Below are positions 39,716 to 47,561 of a stretch of DNA of 64,000 nt, one piece after another. The stretch spans positions 138,438-202,437 of the forward strand of contig NZ_JNZZ01000009.1 in assembly GCF_000717645.1 (NCBI RefSeq). Reading direction: 5' to 3'. Source of the DNA: Streptomyces californicus (GTDB lineage: Bacteria; Actinomycetota; Actinomycetes; Streptomycetales; Streptomycetaceae). The stretch's first letter is position 1; every line of letters begins with the position of its first letter. The notes beneath the pieces are model-generated. The model saw nothing but the letters and a program-made list of their open reading frames with translations, searched no databases and was not told the origin of the DNA. The translations under genes were made by a program, and so were the position numbers.

Positions 39716-41689
39716 TCAGGCCGCCAGCAGTTCCGCCTCCATCGTGGCGCGCAGCCGCAGGGTGGAGACCAGCCGCTGGAACGCCTCCGACCAGTAGCCG
39801 CCCGCCCCCGGTGAGGCCCCCTCCTGTTCGTCCTGTGCTGCCGTCAGGACCTCCAGCCGGTCGGCCTCGGCCGGGTCCAGGCAGCGTTCCGCGAGACCCA
39901 TCACCCCGCTGAAGCTCCACGGGTAGCTGCCGCCGTCCCGCGCGATGTCGAGCGCGTCGACCACGGCCCGCCCGAGCGGCCCGGCCCACGGGACCGTGCA
40001 GACCCCGAGCAGCTGGAACGCCTCCGAGAGGCCGTGCGCGGCGATGAACCCGGCGACCCAGGACGCGCGTTCGCCCTCCTCCAGGACGGAGAGGAGCTTC
40101 GAGCGCTCGGCGATCGAGGCCGTCCCGGGGCCGCTCGCCGGAGGGGCCGACGGGCGCCCGAGCAGAGCCCGCGACCAATGCGGGTTCCGCTGCCGCACCG
40201 CCGCCCGGCACCACGCCGCGTGCAGCTCACCGGCCCATTCGTCGGCCACGGGCAGGGCCACGACCTCCTCGGCGGCCCGCCCGCCGAACCGCTCCTCCCA
40301 CACGTCGAGCGGCGTCGCCTCCACCAACTGGCCCAGCCACCAGGACCGTTCACCGCGACCGGCGGGCGGGACCGCGGCGACCCCGTCGCGCTGCATGCCC
40401 GCGTCGCATTCGTGCGGGGCCTCCACGGCGATGCCCGGGGAGACGCCCGTACGGTCCAGGTGAACGCAGGAAAGGGCGCGGGCGGCCATCCGTCCGGCGA
40501 GCGCCGACGCGGGCAGGGCGGAGAGCAGTTCGGCGGCGGTGGCGCGCACGTTGCGGCTGCGGTCGGACAGGGCCTGCTCCAGGAAGGGCTCGTCGGCGTT
40601 CCCGAGGCCCGACCGCAGGGAGTCCAGGAACATCAGCCGGTCCTCGGCCCGTTCGGCCGCCCAGGTGGTGGCGAGCAGGGCCGTCCCGGCGGGCGGGTCC
40701 TGTGCCCGTACGGCGTCGAGCAGCGCGATCCGCTCGGCGAACAGCCCCTCCTCCCACAGCCGCGCCACCGCGTCCGGGTCCGTGACGTCGGGGCGGAGGG
40801 TGCCGCCCGCCGAACCGCGCAGCGCGAACCTCCAGTCGGGGTTGAGGCCGGCCAGCCACAGCCCGCGCGGTCCGGCGAACGCGAGCGCCTGCGGCCGCAG
40901 GTCCGTCCGGGCGCGGGCGGCGTCCAGCAGGGGCGGCAGCAGCGAGGCCGGGGCCCGGTAGCCCATCCGGTTGGCGGTGGCCAGCCACTGCGGGATCAGC
41001 TCCGTGAGGTCGGGTGCGGCACCGCGCCGGCCGCCGGCCGAGGGCGCGGCCCGGTCGGCGAGCAGGTGGGCGAGCCGGAGCCGGGCGGCTTCGGGGAGCG
41101 CGGGGCGCGGGTCCGGCGCGGCCGGCGCGGGCCGGGCCTGCGGCACGGCGGGCCGTAGCCCTGCGCGCTGCCGCACGGTGTGCAGCGCGGCGGCGTCCAG
41201 CAGGGCCGCCGGGACGTCGGCCGGCGCGGGTCCGCCGCGCGGGGCGGGAGGGCGGCGGTCGGTGCCGAGGAGCGCCGAGGTGACCAGCTCCTCCCAGGAC
41301 AGCCCGGCGACAGCGTCGAAGCCGGAGGCGGAGGGGGAGGCGGAGGCGGAGCCAGGGCCGGAGGCGGATCCGGAGACGGAGGGGGAGCCCGGGGCGGAGG
41401 CGGATCCGGGACCGGGGCCGCGGTCGGGCGCGGGGCCCGGGCCGGAATGCGCGGATCCGGAGCCGGATCCGGATCCGGATCCGGATCCGGAGCCGGTGGC
41501 GATGCTGGTGCCGGTGGCGGTGACATTCGTGAAGGGGGCGGCCGTCGTGGGAGCGGTCGTCATAAGGGCGGTGCGTGCGGGAACGGCCGTCGCGCGGCCG
41601 GCCGTTGGGGGGCCCGCCATTGCTGAGCCGGTCGTCGTGGGGCCGGACGTGGTGGGTGTGGTCGTTGCGAGGGCGGTCGTGCGAGGCAT
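39716..41689 (-). CDS. DUF5691-type protein of the SWIM/MoxR/VWA cassette
   Basis: 657 residues; the ATG at 41689 has GGGAGGGG upstream. The first 125 residues are Thr/Ala/Ser/Gly/Pro-rich low complexity, including a (GS)n run. The remaining ~530 residues look helical, with HEAT-like spacing of Leu/Ala helices: WEELVTSALLGTDRRPP near the start, a LNPDWRFALRG block and a FLEQALSDRSRNVRATAAEL block that reads like a HEAT unit. No catalytic motif is visible. I assign DUF5691 from memory of the conserved neighbour order in Streptomyces. It follows the SWIM zinc-finger gene by 37 bases and is probably cotranscribed with it. Confidence 0.8.
   Translation of the reverse strand: MPRTTALATTTPTTSGPTTTGSAMAGPPTAGRATAVPARTALMTTAPTTAAPFTNVTATGTSIATGSGSGSGSGSGSGSAHSGPGPAPDRGPGPGSASAPGSPSVSGSASGPGSASASPSASGFDAVAGLSWEELVTSALLGTDRRPPAPRGGPAPADVPAALLDAAALHTVRQRAGLRPAVPQARPAPAAPDPRPALPEAARLRLAHLLADRAAPSAGGRRGAAPDLTELIPQWLATANRMGYRAPASLLPPLLDAARARTDLRPQALAFAGPRGLWLAGLNPDWRFALRGSAGGTLRPDVTDPDAVARLWEEGLFAERIALLDAVRAQDPPAGTALLATTWAAERAEDRLMFLDSLRSGLGNADEPFLEQALSDRSRNVRATAAELLSALPASALAGRMAARALSCVHLDRTGVSPGIAVEAPHECDAGMQRDGVAAVPPAGRGERSWWLGQLVEATPLDVWEERFGGRAAEEVVALPVADEWAGELHAAWCRAAVRQRNPHWSRALLGRPSAPPASGPGTASIAERSKLLSVLEEGERASWVAGFIAAHGLSEAFQLLGVCTVPWAGPLGRAVVDALDIARDGGSYPWSFSGVMGLAERCLDPAEADRLEVLTAAQDEQEGASPGAGGYWSEAFQRLVSTLRLRATMEAELLAA
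41452..41495 (-). repeat. 6-bp tandem repeat encoding a Gly-Ser run
   Basis: GGATCC/GGAGCC-type hexamers in tandem encode the Gly-Ser linker of the DUF5691-type protein. Confidence 0.75.
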
Positions 41690-41726
41690 CTTTCCCCTCC
41701 CGTGGCAGGGACGCGCGGATGTCGGA

Positions 41727-43127
41727 TCAGACCAGGGGGACGACGGACCGGGCGGCGGCGGGCGCGGCCTCCCCTTCCTCCGGATCGCCCGGGTCCCAGG
41801 CGGCGTACGGATCGAAGCCGCGGTGGCCGATCTCCCCGAACACCGTGACCGGCCCCCCGCCGGACAGCGCGACGAGCTTCCACAGCCCCGGCCGGGAGAG
41901 CGCGGCCGGGGCGATCGGCACCGCGGAGGCGGACCGGGCGTCGGCCAACTGCCAGCCGTCCCCGGCCGGCACGGGTACGACGTCGCGCAGGACGACCGGC
42001 CAGGCGTCCAGCCACGGATCGTCCCGCAGGGCGTTCCCGTAGACCGCGGGCGCCTCCGCCGCGGCGATCCCCGGCGGGGGGCCGGCCGGGGGCACCGCTC
42101 CGAACTGCTCGCCCAACTCCGCGCGGAGCTGTCCGCCGCCCGGATACGGCGTCAGCTCGGCGTCGATCGCCGTGCCCACCGGCAGCGCCTGCGCCGGGGG
42201 CCGGCCCGGCGCGCCGAACGAGAGCAGCAGCGCGGTGCGGTGCGAATCCCGCCCGTACAGCCAGATCCGCCGCGCGACGATCCTCCCGTCCGGGGTGTCG
42301 TACTGCGCGAGCACCGACCAGTGGTCCCGGACCGGCGGACCCTCGGCGGACGCGGGCAGCCCCACTCTGGTCCGTACGGTCGCGGCCAGCGGCTCCGGCA
42401 GCCGCTCCCGGCCGAGCCACGCCGTGTCCAGCAGGTGGAGCAGACCGCACTCCTCCAGCAGCCGCACCGGCCCGCCGGGCCCGGACCCGGTGATCGCCCC
42501 CAACTCCCGCACCCGGGCGGCGAGACCGGGGGCCTGGGCGTCGACCATGCGGGCGGCGGTCTCCTCCCATAGGCCGTAGCCCGCGCGTTCGGTCGTGGCG
42601 AGCCCGCCGCGCAGCAGATCGGACAGCCGCTGCTCCAGCTCCCGGACCCCGCCCGTCACCCGCTCGGCGCGGCGCTCCGCCCGCTTCCTGGCGGCGTCCG
42701 TGCTCGTCGGCTCCCGCGCGGCCCCGCTCCCCGGTGAGCCGTCCGCGCGTCGGCGCCGGCCCTCGATCCACGCCGCCGCCCAGTCGGCCGGATCCGACCG
42801 CCGGAACGCGGCCTCGTCCGCCGCCCGCAGCAGCAACAGGCCCAGGGCGTGCTTGCAGGGGAACTTCCGGCTGGGGCAGGAGCAGTGGTACGCCGGGCCC
42901 GTGAGATCGACCACCGTCCGGTACGGCGCGCTTCCGCTCCCCTCGCACCGGCCCCACACCGCTCCCGCGCCGTCCCCGCCCGTGCCGGACCACGGCCCGG
43001 CCGTGCCGAGTCTGCCGCCCGCCGTCCGTGATGCCGCGTCAGGAGCCAGTGCCAGCACCTGCTCCACCGACCAGCGCGCCACCGGCGCGGCGGCGGGCGA
43101 CGTCTCTCCCCCGTGAGATAGCTGCAT
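41727..43127 (-). CDS. SWIM zinc-finger protein
   Basis: 466 residues from the ATG at 43127. The SWIM motif CxCx6CxH is clear as HCSCPSRKFPCKH (Cys82, Cys84, Cys91, His93), preceded by TVVDLTGPAY. SWIM fingers are zinc-binding modules for nucleic acid or protein contacts. The remaining 370 residues are Arg/Glu helical up to about 230, then beta-rich, without known motifs. The predicted transcript start from the DNA-damage-type promoter at 43135-43157 falls one base before the ATG, so the mRNA is probably leaderless, which fits the weak ribosome site. It is the first gene of the minus arm of the cassette, followed by the DUF5691-type gene. Confidence 0.88.
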   Translation of the reverse strand: MQLSHGGETSPAAAPVARWSVEQVLALAPDAASRTAGGRLGTAGPWSGTGGDGAGAVWGRCEGSGSAPYRTVVDLTGPAYHCSCPSRKFPCKHALGLLLLRAADEAAFRRSDPADWAAAWIEGRRRRADGSPGSGAAREPTSTDAARKRAERRAERVTGGVRELEQRLSDLLRGGLATTERAGYGLWEETAARMVDAQAPGLAARVRELGAITGSGPGGPVRLLEECGLLHLLDTAWLGRERLPEPLAATVRTRVGLPASAEGPPVRDHWSVLAQYDTPDGRIVARRIWLYGRDSHRTALLLSFGAPGRPPAQALPVGTAIDAELTPYPGGGQLRAELGEQFGAVPPAGPPPGIAAAEAPAVYGNALRDDPWLDAWPVVLRDVVPVPAGDGWQLADARSASAVPIAPAALSRPGLWKLVALSGGGPVTVFGEIGHRGFDPYAAWDPGDPEEGEAAPAAARSVVPLV

Positions 43128-43134
43128 GTCTCCG

Positions 43135-43157
43135 ACGGTAGGGGTCGGCACTGACAA
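43135..43157 (-). promoter_or_regulatory. Perfect RecA-NDp/PafBC-type DNA-damage promoter before the SWIM gene
   Basis: On the minus strand TTGTCAGTG (43157-43149), 8 bases, TACCGT (43140-43135). This is an exact match to TTGTCRGTG-N8-TANNNT, the LexA-independent DNA-damage promoter known from mycobacterial recA and bound by PafBC. The predicted start is about 43128. Confidence 0.75.
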
Positions 43158-43194
43158 TCGCTCCGACCTGCGAAAGCGCCCGTTCGGTATCAAT

Positions 43195-43223
43195 TTGACT
43201 TTGCCTGCTCTTTGCGTTTCTCT
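43195..43223 (+). promoter_or_regulatory. Housekeeping-type promoter of the lipoprotein gene
   Basis: TTGACT (43195-43200), a 17-base spacer and TTCTCT (43218-43223), about 57 bases before the ATG at 43280. Confidence 0.55.
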
Positions 43224-43279
43224 GCGGTCTCCGCGTACGGAACGGATCCGTGCCCGGACCGATCCAGGGGGGATCCCAG

Positions 43280-43705
43280 ATGAACCGCACCACCCGTGTC
43301 ACCCGCGCCCTCGCGGTCTCCGTCCTCGTGCTCGGACTCGGCGCCTGCTCGGCCGAGTCGGTGGACCAGGCGGTCAACAAGGCGGTCGACGAGGCCGTGG
43401 ACGAGACCTACGAGGTCACGTACGAGGTCACCGGCACGAGCGTCGACGAGATCACGTACCACGGAGGCGGCGGCAAGGCCATGGAGCCCGAGCTGGAGAC
43501 CGTCGACGCGCCCACTCTGCCGTGGAAGAAGACCGTGAAGCTGCGCGGCATCATGCCGCCCGCCGTCATGCCGCTGGCCTTGGACGCGGGCGGCTCCGAC
43601 GTCACCTGCACCATCACCTACAAGGGCAAGGTGATCAAGGAGGCGAAGGGTGAGGGCATGCTCTCGGCGGGCGGCTGCGTCGCCGTGTCGCCGATCGCGG
43701 GCTGA
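43280..43705 (+). CDS. MmpS-family lipoprotein
   Basis: 141 residues from the ATG at 43280 with GGGGGGA upstream. A lipoprotein signal ends LVLGLGAC, with Cys23 as the lipidated residue. After an acidic helix (SVDQAVNKAVDEAVDET) the domain YEVTYEVTGTSVDEITYHGG, WKKTVKLRG and DVTCTITYKGKV follows the pattern of MmpS transport-accessory proteins, including the two Cys of the mature domain. In mycobacteria MmpS partners MmpL exporters; no MmpL gene is nearby. It lies between the two arms of the SWIM/MoxR cassette with its own promoter, so membership is uncertain. Confidence 0.8.
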   Translation: MNRTTRVTRALAVSVLVLGLGACSAESVDQAVNKAVDEAVDETYEVTYEVTGTSVDEITYHGGGGKAMEPELETVDAPTLPWKKTVKLRGIMPPAVMPLALDAGGSDVTCTITYKGKVIKEAKGEGMLSAGGCVAVSPIAG

Positions 43706-43763
43706 CGCCCCCGGGCGGTAACGCCTCCCGCGCGGACGGGCTCTGACCTGCGGTCAGGGCCCG

Positions 43764-43786
43764 TTGTCAGTGCCATGGTGCACGGT
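43764..43786 (+). promoter_or_regulatory. RecA-NDp/PafBC-type promoter before the MoxR gene
   Basis: TTGTCAGTG (43764-43772), 8 bases, CACGGT (43781-43786). The -35-type element is perfect and the -10 differs at one position (CANNNT instead of TANNNT). The predicted start is about 43793, 32 bases before the ATG. A TGACC-TGC-GGTCA palindrome lies just upstream at 43744-43756. Confidence 0.55.
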
Positions 43787-43824
43787 GGGAACCACATCGG
43801 GTCGACCGATCTGGAGGGGGAACC

Positions 43825-45030
43825 ATGACCGTGCCCGCAACCACTCCGACCACCCCGGCCACCCCGGGCGCCGCGACCGCTCCGGCCGCCGCGAACACCC
43901 CGCCCGCGCCGGGTGCCGCGACCGGGGCGGCCCGTGCGCCGGGGGCGGGGGCGGAGGCGCTGCGCCCGCACGCCGAGGACGCGTTCGCGGACGAGCTCGC
44001 GGCGCTCGCGGCCGCCGACGACCGCCCCCGCCCCGCCCGTTGGCGGCTCTCGCCGTGGGCCGTCGCCACCTATCTGCAGGGCGGGGTGCTGCCGGACGGG
44101 ACGGTGATCACGCCCAAGTACGTGGGCCCGCGCCGTCTGGTCGAGGTGGCCGTGACCACGCTCGCCACCGACCGGGCGCTGCTCCTGCTCGGCGTCCCGG
44201 GCACGGCCAAGACCTGGGTGTCCGAACACCTCGCGGCCGCCGTGAGCGGTGACTCGACCCTGCTCGTGCAGGGCACCGCCGGGACGCCCGAGGAGGCCGT
44301 CCGCTACGGGTGGAACTACGCCCAGCTCCTCGCCCACGGCCCCAGCCGCGACGCCCTGGTGCCCAGTCCGCTGATGCGGGCCATGTCCGAGGGCATGACG
44401 GCCCGGGTCGAGGAGCTGACCCGCATCCCCGCCGACGTGCAGGACGCGCTCATCACGATCCTGTCCGAGAAGACCCTCCCGGTTCCCGAGCTGGGCCAGG
44501 AGGTGCAGGCCGTCCGGGGGTTCAACCTCATCGCCACGGCCAACGACCGGGACCGGGGCGTCAACGAGCTGTCCAGCGCACTGCGCCGCCGGTTCAACAC
44601 CGTCGTGCTGCCGCTGCCCGCCACCGCGCAGGACGAGGTCGACATCGTGTCCCGGCGCGTCGACCAGATAGGCCGGTCGCTCGACCTCCCGGTCGCCCAG
44701 GAGGGGCCGGCCGAGATCCGCCGCGTGGTGACGGTCTTCCGCGAACTGCGCGAGGGGATGACCACCGACGGGCGCACCAAGCTCAAGTCCCCCTCGGGCA
44801 CGCTCTCCACCGCCGAGGCGATCTCGGTCGTCACCAACGGCCTGGCGCTCGCCGCCCACTTCGGCGACGGCGTGCTGCGCCCCGACGACGTCGCGGCCGG
44901 CATCCTCGGCGCGGTCGTCCGGGACCCCGGGACCGACCGGGTGGCCTGGCAGGAGTACCTGGAGACCGTGGTCCGCGAGCGGGACGGCTGGAAGGACTTC
45001 TACCGCGCCTGCCGCGAGGTGTCCGCATGA
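43825..45030 (+). CDS. MoxR-type AAA+ ATPase
   Basis: 401 residues; the ATG at 43825 follows GGAGGGGG. A disordered Ala/Thr/Pro leader of about 60 residues precedes the AAA+ core. Walker A is GVPGTAKTW (from Gly123), a Walker B-like region lies near ARVEELTRIPADVQDAL, and sensor/arginine-finger elements read NLIATANDRDRGVNELSSAL and RRRFN. MoxR ATPases act as chaperones that remodel targets together with VWA-domain proteins. The stop codon overlaps the next ATG (ATGA), and a VWA gene follows third, which fits that partnership. A DNA-damage-type promoter lies upstream. Confidence 0.92.
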   Translation: MTVPATTPTTPATPGAATAPAAANTPPAPGAATGAARAPGAGAEALRPHAEDAFADELAALAAADDRPRPARWRLSPWAVATYLQGGVLPDGTVITPKYVGPRRLVEVAVTTLATDRALLLLGVPGTAKTWVSEHLAAAVSGDSTLLVQGTAGTPEEAVRYGWNYAQLLAHGPSRDALVPSPLMRAMSEGMTARVEELTRIPADVQDALITILSEKTLPVPELGQEVQAVRGFNLIATANDRDRGVNELSSALRRRFNTVVLPLPATAQDEVDIVSRRVDQIGRSLDLPVAQEGPAEIRRVVTVFRELREGMTTDGRTKLKSPSGTLSTAEAISVVTNGLALAAHFGDGVLRPDDVAAGILGAVVRDPGTDRVAWQEYLETVVRERDGWKDFYRACREVSA

Positions 45031-47561
45031 CGTCCCCCGCGCCCGCGCGGCCCGCCGCCTCCGCACGGCCCACGGTGCCCGCCGCGTCCGCACGGCCCGC
45101 CGCCTCCGCGCCGCCCGCCGGGCCGTGGCTGCTGGGGGTGCGGCACCACGGGCCCGGATCGGCGCGGGCGGTGCTCGCCGCGCTCGCGGCCGCCCGCCCG
45201 GCCGCCGTCCTCATCGAGGGACCGCCCGAGGGCGACGCGTTGCTGCCGCTGGCCGCCGATCCGGCGATGCGCCCGCCGGTCGCCCTCCTCGCGCACGCCG
45301 TGGACGACCCGGGCCGGGCCTCCTTCTGGCCGATGGCCGCGTTCTCGCCGGAGTGGGTGGCCCTCCGCTGGGCCCTCGACCACGGCGTCCCGGTCCGCTT
45401 CATCGACCTGCCCGCCGCGCACTCGCTCGCGATCGAGGCCCCCGCGCCCGGGGCGGGGGAGGCCCCCCGCGCCGAGGAGGGGGAGCCGTCGGGGGAGCGG
45501 GCAGAGGACGAGGTCACACCCGCCGTGGACCCGATCCGGGTGCTTGCCGAGACCGCCGGGTACGACGACCCCGAGCGCTGGTGGGAGGACGTCGTCGAAC
45601 ACCGCTCCCCGGGCGGCGGGACCGGGACGGGCGGCACGACCGGGACGGACAGCGGCACCGGGACAGGCGACGGGTCCGGTGCGACCGGGGCAGCCGGCGG
45701 GGACGGTGGGACCGGCGCGGGCGACGAGTACGACCCGGGGGCCGCGCTCGCCCCGTTCGCCGCGCTGGCGGAGGCCATGGGCGCGCTCCGCGAGGCGTAC
45801 GGCGACGGCGACCGGCCCCGGGACGCGGTGCGCGAGGCGTACATGCGGATTCAGCTGCGCACGGTGCGCAAGGAGTTCGGGGACGCCGTCGCCGTGGTCT
45901 GCGGGGCCTGGCACGTGCCCGCCCTCGCCGCGCGGACCACCCTCGCCGCCGACCGCGCCCTGCTCAAGGGGCTCCCGAAGGTCAAGGCGGAGCTGACCTG
46001 GGTGCCGTGGACCCACCGCCGCCTCGCCCGGCACAGCGGTTACGGCGCCGGGATCGACGCCCCCGGCTGGTACGGGCACCTCTTCGACGTCCCCGACCGG
46101 CCGATCGAGCGCTGGATGACCAAGGTCGCCGGGCTGCTCCGCGCCGAGGACCGGTCCGTCTCCACCGCCCATGTCATCGAGGCGGTCCGGCTCGCGGAGA
46201 CCCTCGCCGCCCTCCGGGGCCGCCCGCTGGCCGGTCTGGGCGAGACGACCGACGCCGTACGGGCCGTCATGTGCGAGGGGTCCGACGTCCCGCTCGCCCT
46301 CGTCCAGGACCGGCTGATCGTCGGCGAGAGCCTCGGCGAGGTGCCGGACTCCGCCCCGGCCGTCCCGCTGCAACGGGACCTGACCCGCACCCAGCGGACC
46401 CTGAGACTCAAGCCCGAGGCGGCGGAACGCGGGCTCGGCCTCGACCTGCGCAAGGACACCGACGCCGCCCGCAGCCGCCTCCTGCACCGGCTGCGCCTCC
46501 TCGACGTGCGCTGGGGGGAGCCGGTCGAGGGGCGCAGCGGCACCGGCACCTTCCGGGAGAGCTGGCGGCTGAGCTGGCAGCCGGAGCTGTCCGTCCGGGT
46601 CGCGGAGGCGGGCATGTGGGGCACCACGGTCCTCACCGCCGCCACGGCGAAGGCCGAGTCCCTGGCCCGGGAGGCGGCGGCGCTCGCCGGCATCACCGCC
46701 CTCGCCGAGCGCTGTCTCCTGGCCGGCCTGCCCGACGCCCTGCCCGCGGTGATGAGGGCCCTCGCCGACCGGGCCGCGGTCGACGCGGACGTCGGCCACC
46801 TCGCGGACGCGCTGCCCGCCCTGGCCCGCGCCCTGCGGTACGGGGACGTGCGCTCCACGGACACGGCTGCGCTCGCCGAGGTCGCCGCCGGACTCGCCGA
46901 GCGGATCTGCGTCGGCCTCCCGCCCGCCTGCACCGGCCTCGACGCGGACGGGGCCGAGGCGCTGCGCCGCCAGGTGGAGGCCGTGCACGGCGCGATCGGG
47001 CTGCTGGACTCCGGCCCGGCCCGCGCCGAAGGGCTCCGGGACCGCTGGGACGCCGTGCTGCACAAGCTGGCGGCCCGGGACACGGTCGCCGGGGTCATCC
47101 GGGGCCGGGCCGCCCGGCTGCTCCTGGACGAGGGGCGGCTGGCGGAGGACGAGGCGGCCCGGCTGATGGGCCTGGCCCTCTCGCCCGGCACCCCGCCCGC
47201 CGACGCCGCCGCCTGGATCGAGGGGTTCGCCGGCGGCGCGTCGGGCGGCGGCATGCTGCTGGTCCACGACGAACGGCTGCTCACCCTCGTCGACGCCTGG
47301 CTGGCCGGTATCCCCGCCGACCGGTTCACGGACGTGCTGCCGCTGCTGCGCCGCACGTTCTCCGCGTACGAGCCTGCCGTACGGCGCACCCTGGGCGAGC
47401 TGGTCCGGCGCGGGCCCGCCGCCGGGGCCGCGCGTGGCGACGCCGGCCGCTCGGTCGGCGGCTTCGGGCCCGGCCTCGACCGGGGCAGGGCGGACGCGGT
47501 GGAGCCGGTGCTGCGCCTGCTGCTCGGCCGCCCGCCCGAGCCCGCGGGGGCGGCCGGATGA
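45027..47561 (+). CDS. DUF5682-type protein of the MoxR/VWA cassette
   Basis: 844 residues; the ATG overlaps the MoxR stop as ATGA, with GAGG upstream. After an Ala/Pro leader the N-terminal domain starts PWLLGVRHHGPGSARAV and VLIEGPPEGD. A second conserved block is AVVCGAWHVPAL near residue 290, before LKGLPKVKAELTWVPWTHRR. The paired GVRHHGPGS and GAWHVPAL blocks recall ChaN/TraB-like folds that use conserved His and Glu residues, but I cannot confirm this. The C-terminal half (about 450-844) is a long helical array. DUF5682 is assigned from memory. Function is unknown; the operon predicts action with the MoxR ATPase and VWA protein. Confidence 0.82.
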   Translation: MTSPAPARPAASARPTVPAASARPAASAPPAGPWLLGVRHHGPGSARAVLAALAAARPAAVLIEGPPEGDALLPLAADPAMRPPVALLAHAVDDPGRASFWPMAAFSPEWVALRWALDHGVPVRFIDLPAAHSLAIEAPAPGAGEAPRAEEGEPSGERAEDEVTPAVDPIRVLAETAGYDDPERWWEDVVEHRSPGGGTGTGGTTGTDSGTGTGDGSGATGAAGGDGGTGAGDEYDPGAALAPFAALAEAMGALREAYGDGDRPRDAVREAYMRIQLRTVRKEFGDAVAVVCGAWHVPALAARTTLAADRALLKGLPKVKAELTWVPWTHRRLARHSGYGAGIDAPGWYGHLFDVPDRPIERWMTKVAGLLRAEDRSVSTAHVIEAVRLAETLAALRGRPLAGLGETTDAVRAVMCEGSDVPLALVQDRLIVGESLGEVPDSAPAVPLQRDLTRTQRTLRLKPEAAERGLGLDLRKDTDAARSRLLHRLRLLDVRWGEPVEGRSGTGTFRESWRLSWQPELSVRVAEAGMWGTTVLTAATAKAESLAREAAALAGITALAERCLLAGLPDALPAVMRALADRAAVDADVGHLADALPALARALRYGDVRSTDTAALAEVAAGLAERICVGLPPACTGLDADGAEALRRQVEAVHGAIGLLDSGPARAEGLRDRWDAVLHKLAARDTVAGVIRGRAARLLLDEGRLAEDEAARLMGLALSPGTPPADAAAWIEGFAGGASGGGMLLVHDERLLTLVDAWLAGIPADRFTDVLPLLRRTFSAYEPAVRRTLGELVRRGPAAGAARGDAGRSVGGFGPGLDRGRADAVEPVLRLLLGRPPEPAGAAG

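Noticed and set aside
45125..47557. Possible extension of the VWA protein far upstream
   Set aside because: The long frame is open only because of base composition. The ATG at 47558 overlaps the DUF5682-type stop as ATGA, and everything upstream in this frame is Arg/Pro-rich shadow sequence.
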